From: Haemonchus contortus
Lineage: Eukaryota; Nematoda; Chromadorea; Rhabditida; Trichostrongylidae
Direction of reading: 5' to 3'
NCBI GenBank assembly: GCA_000469685.2
Contig: LS997563.1
Span: 45,062,651 to 45,126,650, forward strand
Length of the DNA stretch: 64,000 nucleotides
How positions within the stretch are numbered: the stretch's first letter is position 1; every line of letters starts with the position of its first letter. Of this stretch, positions 47,830 to 59,649 are shown piece by piece. A program made the translations under genes and the position numbers. The notes under the pieces were generated by a model that searched no databases, was not told the origin of the DNA, and saw only the letters and a list, made by a program, of their open reading frames with translations.

Positions 47830-50035
47830 ATCGTCTATTATGGGTACTTCTCAAAAGAGCGAATTGTATTTCCTTTATTTCGATAAATAATTTAAAATCT
47901 GTTACGCAGTTTTTGAATGTTGTGTCGTACGAGTAGCCCGTATTCTCTGCTATTTTATCTTTCGAAAAGTCTGCAGTTTTTCCTTCATCTGAAAGATCAT
48001 CCGCACAAAATGGATGTCCTATATCCTTCCTAATTCTTACAATTAATTTAGCGTTTGCTGTGTGAAGTGGTATGTAGAGCGGTAGGTTTGTCGTTCTTTT
48101 GGGGTAACGGAACTTCTCCCCGGCTGCTGGCGTTCGCTTTGCGACATGCGGCAAATCTTACTGCAACTATCGCACTCCCCCCGCCTCCCCGCCAATCGAT
48201 AGGACGCGATATTTCTCGTGATTGCCTTTCTTTTTTATTAGATTTGATCGTTTTTTCTACTTCTTTTTCATTTTTATGTCTATTAGACTTGATTAATTCG
48301 AATGACTCCTCCTATGTAAGCGACGATCAAGACCGCATCAAAATTGAAGGGAGCAGCCAGCCAATTCAAATAATTAAAGGACTTCACAATTCAATTACCT
48401 CATAAATTGCGCGCTCCAGTCTTCCATCGCAATCCTGCGATACGCGGCGTGTGCGACGCCGTTTTCGGGAGGAAGACTCTGGACCCGTTCTTTTGTAATG
48501 AATAAGTTCGGCCTCCTTTGACGCTTCTTGGTTTGAGCTCATCACCTTCACCGGTTCGTCTCCTCTCTCTCCATTGAAGGGAATCGGAAGCATTAGGAAT
48601 TAGGTTGCGTTGGAGTATGTAAGAAATGGGTGGGAGAATGGGCATCTGGTGGGGATAGCGAAATCATATTAAGTATAAGGCCTTTGATTTTTTCGTTGAT
48701 CTTGGAGAGTGTACAAGTCTCGTGAACAGTTCCAAGATCAGACTTATTGAGCAGCGAATCTGATGTCTTATTGCAAAAAGAAGAGAGCGCGAGTAGCTTG
48801 TGAAACTACTAGGTGGTGTTCCGGGACGCTACCTAACCACCCGTTTATAGACGGCGGTACTGAGGTTGAACGCGTAGTGGACTATGACTTGCTTACTTAT
48901 TAAGCTGATGTGAATTGGTCAAGATGAGGAATCATTATGAAAATGCCATTGATCTTCTCTCTCCTTCGCTAAGCGTACTTATGTTCCTGTTTACTCCACT
49001 TATCATCGGTTCTGTTTTGTCAGTGCTTTCTGTGGGCTTTTTGCACTGGACAACTTATTCGCACCTTTCAACTTGCCAGCGTCTGCTAGCGTTATTTCCT
49101 TTCCTCAATTGCCTGCAATGAGGAGGTTCAGTGAGACTTCTTTTCCTGGTCCTTCATACTTACCACATTTCTCTCTCAGCTCGCTACGCCAAAAGCCTAT
49201 CACTGGTAGGGGCGCTTCTTGTGCTGTGATCTTGTTTCAGAGGGCTCCTGGTCGTGTGTATGCTACAGACAATGGCGGACATAACAGAATTTAGCGGCAG
49301 CTATCCATATCAGGTTTGCAATCTTTTCGCTGATAACCTACGTTTAGAGAATCAAGGTGTTTTACAACAGGTCAATCACTGGCAACTTCTTAGACAGCTG
49401 GACAGCTGCTATTCATCGCACTGCTACGGGCGTGGTTACTCGTGGCCCATGTTGTAACATCAGAGCGTCCTGTTCGATCCTCACATTGATCCATCGCTGC
49501 CTTGTGAGCAAGTAATTTCCCGAAGGTTCGTGATACGAGTAGCTTTATCCTTTTGTACTCTTCTCAAGCAATCCACATTTCCTTTGCTTTTTATTCTACT
49601 CCTCTCTTGATATTGCCATCGACTGGTCATAATTCAACCTTTTCAGCTAATTTTCACTAATCTTGGATTAATTATTGGGCACACTGTTTTCAACATCATG
49701 CCTGTATTGGCCGAACTATTTACCAATATCATATAAAAACTAAAATTTTGTTTTATTTATTTATTATCACTATCAATTTTTAGAATTTGGTAATATTCCC
49801 TCACAGTGGTTCGATATGTATTCGGACATAAAATTACGTCATAAAACTTGTCGTGACTCCCTTCTATAAATGTATCGATGGTAAGCTCATATGATTATGA
49901 AGAGCGTTGTGGTTAAGCAATAATAAATTAAGTATCTACCCAAGTATTAGCTGATTACGAGAGTCATAAATGTCGTGGACTAAAAAAAGAGAAAGTGGGA
50001 GGGGTTTTATAGGTCCTGGGGAATTTGAGCTTTAA

Positions 50036-50272
50036 CCCATTGGCGACCGCGCCTTTTACATTGTCCTTTCATTAACTTTTAATTTCTCTTACAACTGTAG
50101 TTAGTAGTGAATGATTCTTGTACCACGATGGCTCACTATTCTCTAACAGGTTGTGAGCTCGGCTGATACTTGAAAACATGAAAAAAATCATAAGAACACT
50201 TGATAAATAATTAAATACTACAAGGGCACGATATGGTGTGGCCCGCCGGCGGGCCACGCGGTCGTCAAAGGG
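50036..50272. repeat. piggyBac-like MITE with TTAA target duplication
   Basis: TTAA (50032-50035), then CCCATTGGCGACCGCG; on the right the inverted CGCGGTCGTCAAAGGG, then TTAA (50273-50276). The element is 237 bp and internally contains a gcccgccggcgggc palindrome. TTAA duplication and CCC...GGG ends are the piggyBac hallmark. Confidence 0.85.
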
Positions 50273-51833
50273 TTAAAAAAATCAGTTAAAATCCTACCTC
50301 TCATAATGTATGTAAACAAACATCTTCTGAGTAGAAACATGATCATCATAGATCAGGAAAGGATAGAGTTTCAGCATAGTAGAAAGAGAAGTTTACTGAA
50401 TCACTTATATACTTAGAGATACTCAATAACAAATGCGTGCTGATTCATTGTATGGTTCCTTATTGCGGGCATTTTTTAAATAAATTTACTTGTTTTCTTT
50501 ATTATTTATATTTCTTTTCTCATCTACTTCTTTTATATGACATTATCAGGGTGAATAGGACGGAAGCTAGATGGGTTACATCAATTCCGCCGAGGACTTT
50601 TGTCAGCAGCTTTTTCCTTGAAGTTCTCACTTTTCGACCTCACTTGACGATTTGATGTGCACGTTGGAGGTACTTGTGAGAACAACTGATCAAACCGTCG
50701 GCAGTGGAATCTCTCTTAATCGATTCATATGCCGGCTTGTACCTTCATTCTAACTATTTGTATTGAAAGCAGGTGAAGTTTTTTCTCTCAGCTCTCTGAA
50801 TGTAGTTTTTAAGACGTTGTACACGAAGCGATTTCAGAAAGAACACCATCTGGAACCTCTTTTAATCAAAGCAGATGAGCTAGCGCATCAGACAAGGTCC
50901 GCGTGGGCGATAAATTATCGCTTTACTTCTAGTCAATCAATCGTAGTGCCACGCAGCTTACATAACTATGCACGTTTACAGAAAGATTGCGTTTTCTAGG
51001 AACAAAAAAAATTGAAGTTATTCTTATTTTGAACGTTTGACAAGTAAATTGTTGACCTATGAGGTGAATTCCTAATCTCGGAAGAGCTTCATTGCCATAG
51101 TAAAGAGATTTGCTCTGATTCATGGTGAAGCCGTGGACTACTGAAAATTTATTTGGTCCATCTCGACAGAAAAGTACTGAAACAATGCTGCGTGCGTGAA
51201 GAGCTCTAATGGGGTCGCGCGTGAATCGCGCGCCCTCCCAGCTTACATATTCCATGAATAAGCGAATGGGTGGTATTGCTCGACATGTTAACTTAAATTA
51301 CCGAAGATCTGATGGTAGAGCCAAAATACATACTATCCTTTATTGTGTGCCTGGGATTTACAATGTTTATATTTCTCAGAGGGGCGCTGGTCATAATTGT
51401 GCTGAATACAGGAACGAAAATGGGATAAGCCGGTGGGATAAGCCAGGGGGTTACTGTAAGAGCCGAGTGCCGGACTGAATTTTCGTTTAGTTGCTTGAAT
51501 TGGTATCCGCTCGACTAAAGCTTAATCATGGTAGTATCTTCTTGTGTCAAAGGTTGAAGGATGATTGACTTGAAACAACTAGTTAGGGCCTCGTGAACTT
51601 TGGTCTAACTTCAACGACGTGACAGCGTTTAGCTGCGAAAAGGTCAGCTAAGGTCGCGGCTCGCAATTAGTGAATAAGCTAATTGTGATTTTCTTCAGTG
51701 GACGCTTCCTTGTTCTTTATATATTGTACACTTTTTTGCCTTTTTTACATGCTGAATGATGGTGCTGGATGTTACCTTACTTTTAAGCTATAGTTTTCGT
51801 TTGCTCACCTAACTACTTTCAGCAGCCGTTTTC

Positions 51834-54800
51834 ATGAGCAGTCGTTATCCGCTGTATGGCGTGAATGACGACGCACTATGGGCTCGTGGCAGTGCGATCC
51901 CCGAGCCTACACGGGGCGCTTCTATTCCACCACTTCATCAAACTATGGCATACTCAACTTATCCAGGTGCCACTACCCACACCACCGTCGTCCATTCGTC
52001 AATGAAGCCCGTTGCTGATGCTGATATTTACAGGTAAAGGTTTGCCCAATCTCTTTCTGCCTTCTCCAAACTACTAGGCCATATACTTCTTAACATACCG
52101 AGGTTTTGACTTGATGTTTTGTTAACTGCTGTTTTAACGCCGCAGTGCGCGAAGCGAAAGCCTCACAAAGTTGACGATTTGTGGGCAAAACTCCAGTCTC
52201 GGACGGGACTCGAACCCGGAAAGGACAAGTACGGGTTCGAGTCTCGTCCGAGACTGGAGTTTTGCCCACAAATCACCAACCTTGTGATACCGAAGTTCAT
52301 CTGGATGTGGTAACTTCTCTCTGAAAGTAGCGTCGCGCTTGCAACACCCGTTAGCACCCGTGTACAAGGACGTTCCATGTGATACGCTTTCTTATGAGAA
52401 ACTATCAGGTGCACGAAGTGTAGCTGTATCCAGTCATCTTTAGTAGGTTACAGTTTGCTGTCAATTAGAATTTCGCTCGTTGAGGGACATCTGACGGAAT
52501 AGTCTCCTTATGCCGTGTCCATTAGTCAGGAAAGGGTTTGTTTGTTAGGAAAAGGCTTGTTCGCACCGTCACTGCTCTATTCTTTGAAATACATCTCCGC
52601 CAGCAGAGCCGGACTGAATAGGATTACAAGTAGGACATGGCTCAAAAGATTCAACAAGCCATTGCTCCCTCTCTATTTATTTTCGGTTCAGGAAAATGAA
52701 GCACTCATCATTGCCACTCAAGGTACATAAGCCTAGAATTTACAAATCGGGCAGAAATTAATTACGACGAGAGTTTAGAGAAAATTGAGCCTCTCACTCT
52801 TCACTAAACTTTGCCTTATTCAGAAATACGGATGATAATCAAATTTGTGTGATGTTTTGGTGATTTTTACTCCAGTTGTGCTCTTACGAGTGATGTTCAT
52901 AGCAATCACGTACTTTAGTGGTCTAATAGTAGCAAGGGAAGACTAACTCTTGTGACTCCTCCTAGAATTCCTGAAAAAAGATATCTATTCAAGATAGATC
53001 GCAAAGAAAACGTCAAAAACTTGGGTGCGGGTCCTTTGGCCCGAAAGGCTGCTTCCAGACTTCAACGACACGACCGACTGAAGGCGATGCTGGCTTCGTG
53101 TTGAAAACACTGGACAGGTTGTGTTCGGGGCCGCCTTAGCCATGAGGGCGCGTGATGCATCGGCGTCTAATGTGGTCAACACATAGCCAGCAACACCATC
53201 AGTCGGTCAGTCGGTTGTTGCACTCTCAAAGCGCCCAGTCACGCGGCTTGAACGCAATCTGTCCAGCGTTGTCAGCACGTGACCAGTCAGCGCCGTCGAT
53301 CGTTCTATCGTTGAAGACTGAAAAAGTCTGTAAGTAAACATATTTTTGGCGCAGAAGATAGTTTGTTTGATCACCAGAGTCTTTCGGCTCAGCGAATGCG
53401 ATGGCGATATTCGGAAGCCCGGTCACGCGGCCTTGAATGCGTAATATTTGATATCGCGTTTGAAAAACTTGTCTTCTCACTTAGCCACGAGGTGAAAATG
53501 CAGTTAAACAAGGACCTGATGTGAATTACCCATGAATTATTCAGCAATGCTCATTTCAGAGTAGGTATATATGGGTGGCGGAAGCGATGTCTATATTGCT
53601 TTATTCTTGTTCTAACTATAGTGATCGTACTCAATTTGGCCTTAACTGCCTGGATCATGTCAGTGTTGGATTTCTCAACTGTAAGTGTTTTTTTGCTATA
53701 GAAAATGCTTTTTGGTTGCATTTTCTCAATTTCACATGAGCAGTGAGTTGTAAGATCCTGGCTATTCCATCCGTGTCTTTTCGGACGAACGTTATGCTTG
53801 GAAGTAACATTTCCACGCATGCACGAACGGACGGGCGTCGGTTGCGTCATTGGCTGCTTTCATAGTTCGCTATTTAGGCCGCGAGAGCGGGAGCGAGCGA
53901 CTAACTTGCCCCCAGTTTACAACTGAAACTTGGTCGATACCGCCATACGTGTAGTCCCCCGGTCGCTCACTCGCGGCCAACTGGATAGTGAACCTTACGA
54001 TGAGATTTATAAAATTTGCTCGATTTTTCAGGAAGGCATGGGTGCTTTGAAAATTCAAGAAGATGGTATTCGAGTTGAAGGCAGGGCTCTATTTGATAAA
54101 CCTGTTTCGTTTTCACAGCTCAGCACTGTGAGGGTAAAGTTTTACCATTATTCCTTAATCCTGGTCAATGTTCTCCGTTAAGTTCACTTTTACTTCTTTC
54201 AAAGATCTAAAATTCAGTTGTTTTGACGGTGTATTAAATCATTTTGGTATTATACACGTGTTATAGTGTTACAAAATTGTTTGGATTTAGGATGAAGCGC
54301 TCTTCATAGACTCAGCTCGGGGTATACACATGCAAGCACGTAACGCTAGCGGCCACGTCTCGTCCCGATTGTCACTTACGTCCGATGGGAAAACGCAAGC
54401 AATTTGCGATAGATTCGAGGTACTTTATCGACCTTGGTATTGAGCTGAGGTTACGGATCAGCAGAAGAAGTGTGTAGGTTCAATGTGTCGGTTACCTTAG
54501 AAGTTCGTGATAAGCAACAAGGATCGGTGCATAAGAGCAATCGACTTCCGAATCACATAAATCATGAAAGTGGTTACAGCAACCATGCTTGCTGCATTGT
54601 GGGATTGTCTTGAACCGCGATTTTTCCGCTTCTGTGTGCATCATTTCGTCAAAAATGCAATTCATTGTGTGCGAATTTGAGATCCCATGCTGTTTAGTTG
54701 AGTTCTTTCACGACCTGATCTGCCTTTCGCTTGAAATTAGAAAATGACCATTCCCTCCGGCAATTTTACACACTTCTGTCACACTTACTGAGTTTAGAAA

Positions 54801-56417
54801 GGAGTGGGTCGCTTTGCAGCGCGTTATATATCCATCTTGACGAACTGCACATTTTATCACCATCATCCTTGTTGCTTCACTGCATCGTTTTCTGTCCGGA
54901 ATACTAACCGTATCATTCGTTGCCTCCATGGGATGTTGGATACGCGTTAAACTCACCCTTTGCGACAACCACTAATTCTTTTAAACAAGTCCTGTTCAGG
55001 TGTTTGACCCGGATAATCGATTGCTGTTTTTCGCAGATTCAAAGGAAATCGGCCTCAAACTGGAAAATTTGCGCATCTTAGGTGAGTGGCTCTATATCCT
55101 TTATCCCAAAATCGTTGGCCATAGAGGCCCTGTTGCTTCGAAAGGATTGTAATTTGTGCATTCTATTCTGTTCTTCTACTAAATTTTGTTTCTTTGTTTA
55201 TCTGGAGCATTTCCGCCTAATTATCACCAGCCGGGTCACCCGGCTTACGCTGGGCTCTCCTTTATGTGTTAAATTTCGCCTGCCGCCTTCAGGTCTTCCA
55301 AACTCGGATGCTCTGCTACAGGAGAACAGGAGTTGTGAATTTCCGAAAACAGAGACATACACACACAAACGCACACATACACAAGCACACAAATGGGGGA
55401 CGGTACGAACGTGCGTCCGAGGGTGCGCGCGGCAAATTGTGCGGCGAAGTTCGTGCTATTTGTATGACTGCGGCGCCAATTTTCGGGGCGCAAACTCGGA
55501 GTAGTGTAGTTTAGTAGGGTCAGATGATCCCCCTAATCTACTCTATTTCAAATTTGGGCTCCAATGATAGGCGCCAAAGTAGTTCAAATCATTACGAACT
55601 TCGCCGCGCAGTTTGCCGCGCGCACCCTCGGACGCACGTTCGTACACATACCCGCACACAAATACATGCACACGGACACGGGCGCACTTCTCGGCATACA
55701 TCGTGAGCGCTCTCTATGAGGGAGTCCTGCTCAAGATATGCACGTTCAAGTAATTTTTCATCGCCCACTTATTCCAACTTGGCTGGGTAAATATTTTACT
55801 TAGGTTACACTTATGTTGCCCACGTTTCCACTCCTACCCCACCCTCTCGTTTCCCGAAAGCGGAGTTCGGTCTTGCCACCCATCATGAGTGTTCTCATAC
55901 TCCCTCCAACGTCCCTTCTAAGTTTGATGCTTCCCCTGGGTTTTGTCGTGCCCCCAACCGTTGGTGTTGCAACCCTGCCGTCTGTACTGCTACCAGTTTC
56001 GAACGCCTTGCCCCAGACATCAGTGAACCTGTTCTGCCGTCTGTACTCCCACCGCTTTAAACCCAAGTCCGAAATGAAAGCGTCATGTATTTACGGTCAA
56101 ACACCGCACATACATATACCGCGCCTGCTCTAAAAATCTATGCTTCAACACTTACATGAGTCATCATTTCAGATGAAGGCGGCAGCGTATTTGAAGGCGC
56201 CATACAGACAGCGTTACTGCAACCTGAGCCAGACACTCCTCTCAGGTGGGCTTGATTTCTTCTAGTTTCTTGACAACCTGAGACTACCTTCTAGTTTAGA
56301 TTGGAGTCGCCAACCCGAAGCGTTTCCGTCGATGCAGCTCAAGACATTGAACTGATGGCTGGCGCTGGTGAGGTGCGGGTAAACACGCTCTTAGATGTCT
56401 CCATATCGTCGAAACAG
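51834..56417 (+). CDS. sgn-1: Gamma/delta-sarcoglycan (muscle dystrophin-complex membrane glycoprotein)
   Basis: Exons: 51834-52033 (ATG), 53560-53680, 54032-54133, 54291-54419, 55000-55081, 56173-56245, 56300-56417, all in phase, about 240 residues seen. The first exon gives the cytoplasmic tail. The second gives [14 protein letters not shown], the diagnostic sarcoglycan motif, merging into the single transmembrane helix (type II). Then follow [28 protein letters not shown] and [12 protein letters not shown] with AGAGEVRV, all canonical extracellular positions. The Cys-rich C-terminal exon is not identified. A tttcag acceptor lies 12 bases upstream of the ATG and could be a spliced-leader trans-splice site or the end of a 5'UTR intron. 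Introns hold foldback elements and minisatellite DNA. Confidence 0.92.
52113..52300. repeat. tRNA-like foldback element, short copy
   Basis: After a leader shared with 59650 (gatgttttgttaactgctgt...), arms 52162-52216 and 52233-52290 are near-perfect inverted copies (cagtctcggacgggactcga / tcgagtctcgtccgagactg). Each arm includes a T-arm-like GGTTCGA/GGGTTCGAG. It lies just after exon 1 of the sarcoglycan gene. Confidence 0.8.
53056..53325. repeat. MITE related to 13267
   Basis: ttcaacgacacgaccgactg...ccagcaacaccatcagtcgg...atctgtccagcgttgtcagc...atcgttgaagac follows the order of the 168-bp element at 13267 but is longer. The termini are imperfect. It sits in sarcoglycan intron 1. Confidence 0.55.
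55225..55415. repeat. GC hairpin plus CA-rich module
   Basis: gccgggtcacccggc (55230) is followed by ggagaacaggagttgtgaat and cacacacaaacgcacacata. The same order appears at 62170-62330 and, inverted, at 44370-44420. It is in sarcoglycan intron 5. Confidence 0.6.
55408..55650. repeat. Inverted repeat, 50-bp arms
   Basis: gaacgtgcgtccgagggtgc...gcggcgaagttcgtg (55408-55457) recurs inverted as cgaacttcgccgcg...cgcaccctcggacgcacgtt (55598-55650). CA-rich tracts flank both arms. Confidence 0.8.
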
Positions 56418-57813
56418 GTTGGCTCGAACTATAACTCTGATATTGATTGTTGGAAGTAATTCGAACTGAGTGAATCACACGTAGATGACTTAGTTTATTT
56501 ATAAAAGAAGCTACTGCTAGTATTGAGCACTTCTAACATCGTTAGTAGCATACGATAGCACGAAGGGGAACTATTTATTTATTTGTGCCTATTTCGACCA
56601 TTTGCTTTATTTTTTATGACAGCTTGTAGGGAAATGTGAAAAGGGCACAAAGCCAAAAGATACTCGAGATTCATATCCATCGAACAAAATTAATTTATAT
56701 AGTCTGAAGATAAATACATACATAGGTCGATCTTTACTAACAAATCTGAACTATTCGCACACTATGCCGTGATTCACTGAAAGTCGAGCATTGTTATTTT
56801 CAAGTATCTGTGTATACCTAAACTTAGATGGTCAACCGCCTAACCCTAACGCGTCACTACACTATTGGACACCGAACTTTGTGAGTGTAGTAGAACTAAT
56901 CGCATTTGAGATGATCTACGATCAAGTTTTGCCTGCAAAATGTTCTCTGCCATCGTGTGAGGCTTCCAGTAGTGCGCAACAGCCAAACTGTTGCATAGTG
57001 ACGTCACATCTTCGACGCAAGGATCAGTTCTGATCGTTGATTCTAGTTCATGTAGTCTTCATATTAGTCTTCCCCTTCTTTGTTGATTATTGTTGGTTAA
57101 CAGTGGTTTGACTGCTTCTTAGTTTGAGGCATTAACTCTTCGCACTGCACTGAATGGATTGTTGTTGTACTGTATCAATTCTATGCTAAGCGTTGGCTAT
57201 AGCATTGTTTACATGAGTGTACAATTTGGATGTCGTTAGAAAAACTTTTTGAGTCCCTAGTCTGATTTTCTTTTAGTCGTGCCCGTCTCTGTATGCAGAT
57301 TCGGCTTCCGCAGTACAACGCTGAAGCCCAACTACTTATAGAGCATGCATTGTCCTTGTCGACTTGTTGCTTGTCAGAGCTTCCTTGGTTTTTTCAACGA
57401 GAAAATTGGGCAAAAGGCCTGATACGAAAAATAGGATCTAGTGACAATGTCTCATTGTCAGATGTTCGTGGAACTATTCATTCCAGTTTTGCCAACTTTC
57501 TTGATCCCATCCTTCAATAGCAGTGCATTAGCTTTTGTGATCGCTGCAAAGTAGAGGCTAGGCTAGGTTATTGTGTTTTTTGGTGTCACTATGAGTATTC
57601 GTTGGGTAATGACGATTTTCGAGGAAACTAATAAACCAACATACTAACCAGCACCCTGATGCTCATGCACCGATTGACAATATATTATAGAAGCAACGGG
57701 CTTTCGAATCCACATTGCCAACTTTCTTAACTTTGGGATGCCCATAAGTATCGTACTGTATCTGTCAATCGGTTTCAACGGAGGCAACCGTGTACGACAA
57801 TTACCGGTGGCAC
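56418..57813. other. Sarcoglycan 3' region, terminal exon not resolved
   Basis: A frame after gtatgcag at 57299 begins IRLPQYNAEAQ, reminiscent of the IRLP stretch expected after the last mapped exon and in the right phase, but it then loses family likeness and lacks the Cys-rich end. A block at 56830-56880 with donor gtgagt is another possibility. Nothing decisive is seen. Confidence 0.35.
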
Positions 57814-58052
57814 CTAAAGTTGCAGTGGAATCATTCAGAGACACAGTAAGGATATACACTTTGAACAGTTCAATTTCCAGGGTGAAATCCGTTTTGAATC
57901 CGCCAATATCTTTATGGACGGCCAGCCGCGAAGTGCCGGTCGTGGCGCTCCTCAGCTTCAGCTCTGTGTGTGCCACAGTGGACGGCTGTTCCTCGCTACT
58001 CAATCGGCCGACTGTCGAGCCGATCGGAATATTTGCCAATGATTCCTCATCT
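57814..58052 (-). CDS. Cadherin-like repeat exon of a gene entering from the right
   Basis: On the minus strand, acceptor acatacag precedes 58052 and donor gtgcca follows 57814; 79 codons, start and end phases both one base over. The order NIPIGSTVGRLSS ... HKDIGGFKTDFTLE ... FKVYILTVSLND matches the cadherin pattern of GTxV, then GxI/F and LxxE, then YxLTVxxxD. It would be part of an adhesion-type extracellular protein. No other exon of it was found in the window, and the calcium-binding DxD/DRE motifs are weak here, so the family call is tentative. Confidence 0.45.
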
Positions 58053-59069
58053 CTGTATGTATTTATGTATATTTCAGGAGTGAAAGTTGAGAATTTTTGC
58101 CCTTCTTGATCTTTACTCATGCCCTTTTTGTCCTTCATTCAAGCTTGGTATCGTCAATCCAGAACCCGTTCTTATTGCAGTACGAGATGATAGTAATTCT
58201 CGAGTATGCTGGGCCATAGGCTGAGCTGTCCTTTGGTTGTTTTTGTGCTGGAGATCAGTCTCTTCTAATGCGATTTTCCTCAGTGCATACTTAATAATGC
58301 TAACATACTATATCAGAGAAGAGATGCGACTCAATGAGCGTGAAATTGTCCTGTTTTCGGCTTTCTGTTCAATGGTACAGATCTACTAGGGCTAGGACGC
58401 TGACGCAATAGTGATTAGTTTCGAAATAAAACGGAATGGTCACAGGTATTGGACTATAATGAAATAATAAATTGATCCGAGCTAGTGTTGATCATATGCT
58501 ATTTTATGCTGTCATCGTATATTCAGTTGTTCGAAAACTTCCTTGATATACTAACCATCACTACAGTTACTCTTCAAGCTTCATTACTTGCATTAGTCGT
58601 GTCGGACACGTTTTTCTAGTTCATATAGCTCTTTCGTTCCATTATTCTTTTTATTCAGCGAGCATTGGCTTGGTGTGTTGGTTTGCTTGTAGATCTGTTG
58701 GTTTGTATCGGCTGGTTAAACTGCTCAGAGTTTATCGGTCCGTCTGTCCGTTCGTAAAACATCCCATAGTTATGATATTACTGGCCATTTGAAAAACCCT
58801 CTGAAGCAGTTCTGGTAATCCGAATTGTGGTAGTGACATGTAGACGGAAGCTCAAAAAGTAATTTGGTGTGATGTTATGTAGTAATAGCGTTTGCACAGC
58901 ATAGATCTTAACATAGATGTTAACATCTACATAACAATAAGCTGTACAGTATAATATTTTTCGTCTCGGTGGTTCGGATAAATTAGTAGCAGTTGATATC
59001 GATTTGTGGCCGATTGAACCAGTAATCATTACTAAACTTACTTCTACAGTGAAGCAATTACATAAATTG
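58053..59069. other. No supported gene
   Basis: AT-rich DNA without paired splice sites around coding-like frames on either strand, and no recognised repeat. Confidence 0.4.
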
Positions 59070-59640
59070 TTAAAGGCACCTATTCACAAAAACGTTAGGG
59101 TACCCTTTTTTGACGGGCATTGATAGAACTACTCTAGAATTAAGCGATAACAACGAAAAAAGCGCAAAAAAACGATTAAGAAAAAGAATTACAAAGGGCC
59201 AAAAAAAGAGCTGGAAAGGGGGTTGGACGAGTTTCTTCTTGAAAGAACGTCGATTAGAGACGATCGGTGTCATGTTAGACGAGTGTCGAGACGACACAGT
59301 GTCATGTAATCGCGTCAGGACCCACCCTGAATTGCAAATTGGCAAATTGCCAGAGACTCAATGTGTTGTCTGCAATATGCAATAGCGTCTCTGGCAACTT
59401 GCCAATTTGCAATTCAGGGTGGGTCCTGACGCGATTACATGACACTGTCGTCTCGACACTCGTCTAACGTGTCATCGGTCGAGAGGCGGAGATGCAAATT
59501 ACGACAACAACGGGCCCGCCTTTATGCCTTAGACGTCGAGATTCGAGGAGTGAGAGGGTCCCTTCTACAATCCATGGGGGCCGCTGAGTATTAATAAGGT
59601 AAGAACTCAATAACTTTTTTTCGTGAATAGGTGCCTTTAA
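59070..59640. repeat. Foldback MITE with TTAAAGGCACCTATTCAC ends
   Basis: Terminal inverted repeats (TTAAAGGCACCTATTCAC at the left, inverted at the right) enclose 571 bp. Inside, arms 59262-59358 and 59395-59482 are nearly identical inverted copies (cagggtgggtcctgacgcga etc.). The outer ends resemble, but differ from, the AAAGGCACAGTTCACG family. Confidence 0.88.
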
Positions 59641-59649
59641 AGGATATAA

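Larger units (their letters stand above)
47195..51833. other. Gap between receptor ectodomain and sarcoglycan gene
   Basis: I looked for a transmembrane exon and for PTP signatures (KNRY, WPDH, HCSAGVGRTG types) on + and saw none. Hydrophobic frames exist at 48915-49121 and 48226-48405, but with wrong phases or no splice sites. A minus frame of 143 codons (48154-47723) has no recognised family. The stretch also holds the piggyBac-like MITE at 50036. Confidence 0.5.

Noticed and set aside
47723..48154. Minus frame of 143 codons
   Set aside because: No family likeness and no clear splice sites or start; might be repeat DNA.
48915..49121. Hydrophobic plus frame as the missing receptor transmembrane exon
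   Set aside because: The frame is not reachable in phase from 47194 and no juxtamembrane or PTP sequence follows.
57299..57520. Plus frame beginning IRLPQYNAEAQ as the sarcoglycan last exon
   Set aside because: Only the first residues fit; the rest lacks the Cys-rich tail and looks random, so it is mentioned but not called.
57738..58109. Plus frame of 123 codons with a CATVDGC stretch
   Set aside because: The minus reading of the same DNA has proper splice sites and cadherin-like order, and the + reading has no acceptor in phase.
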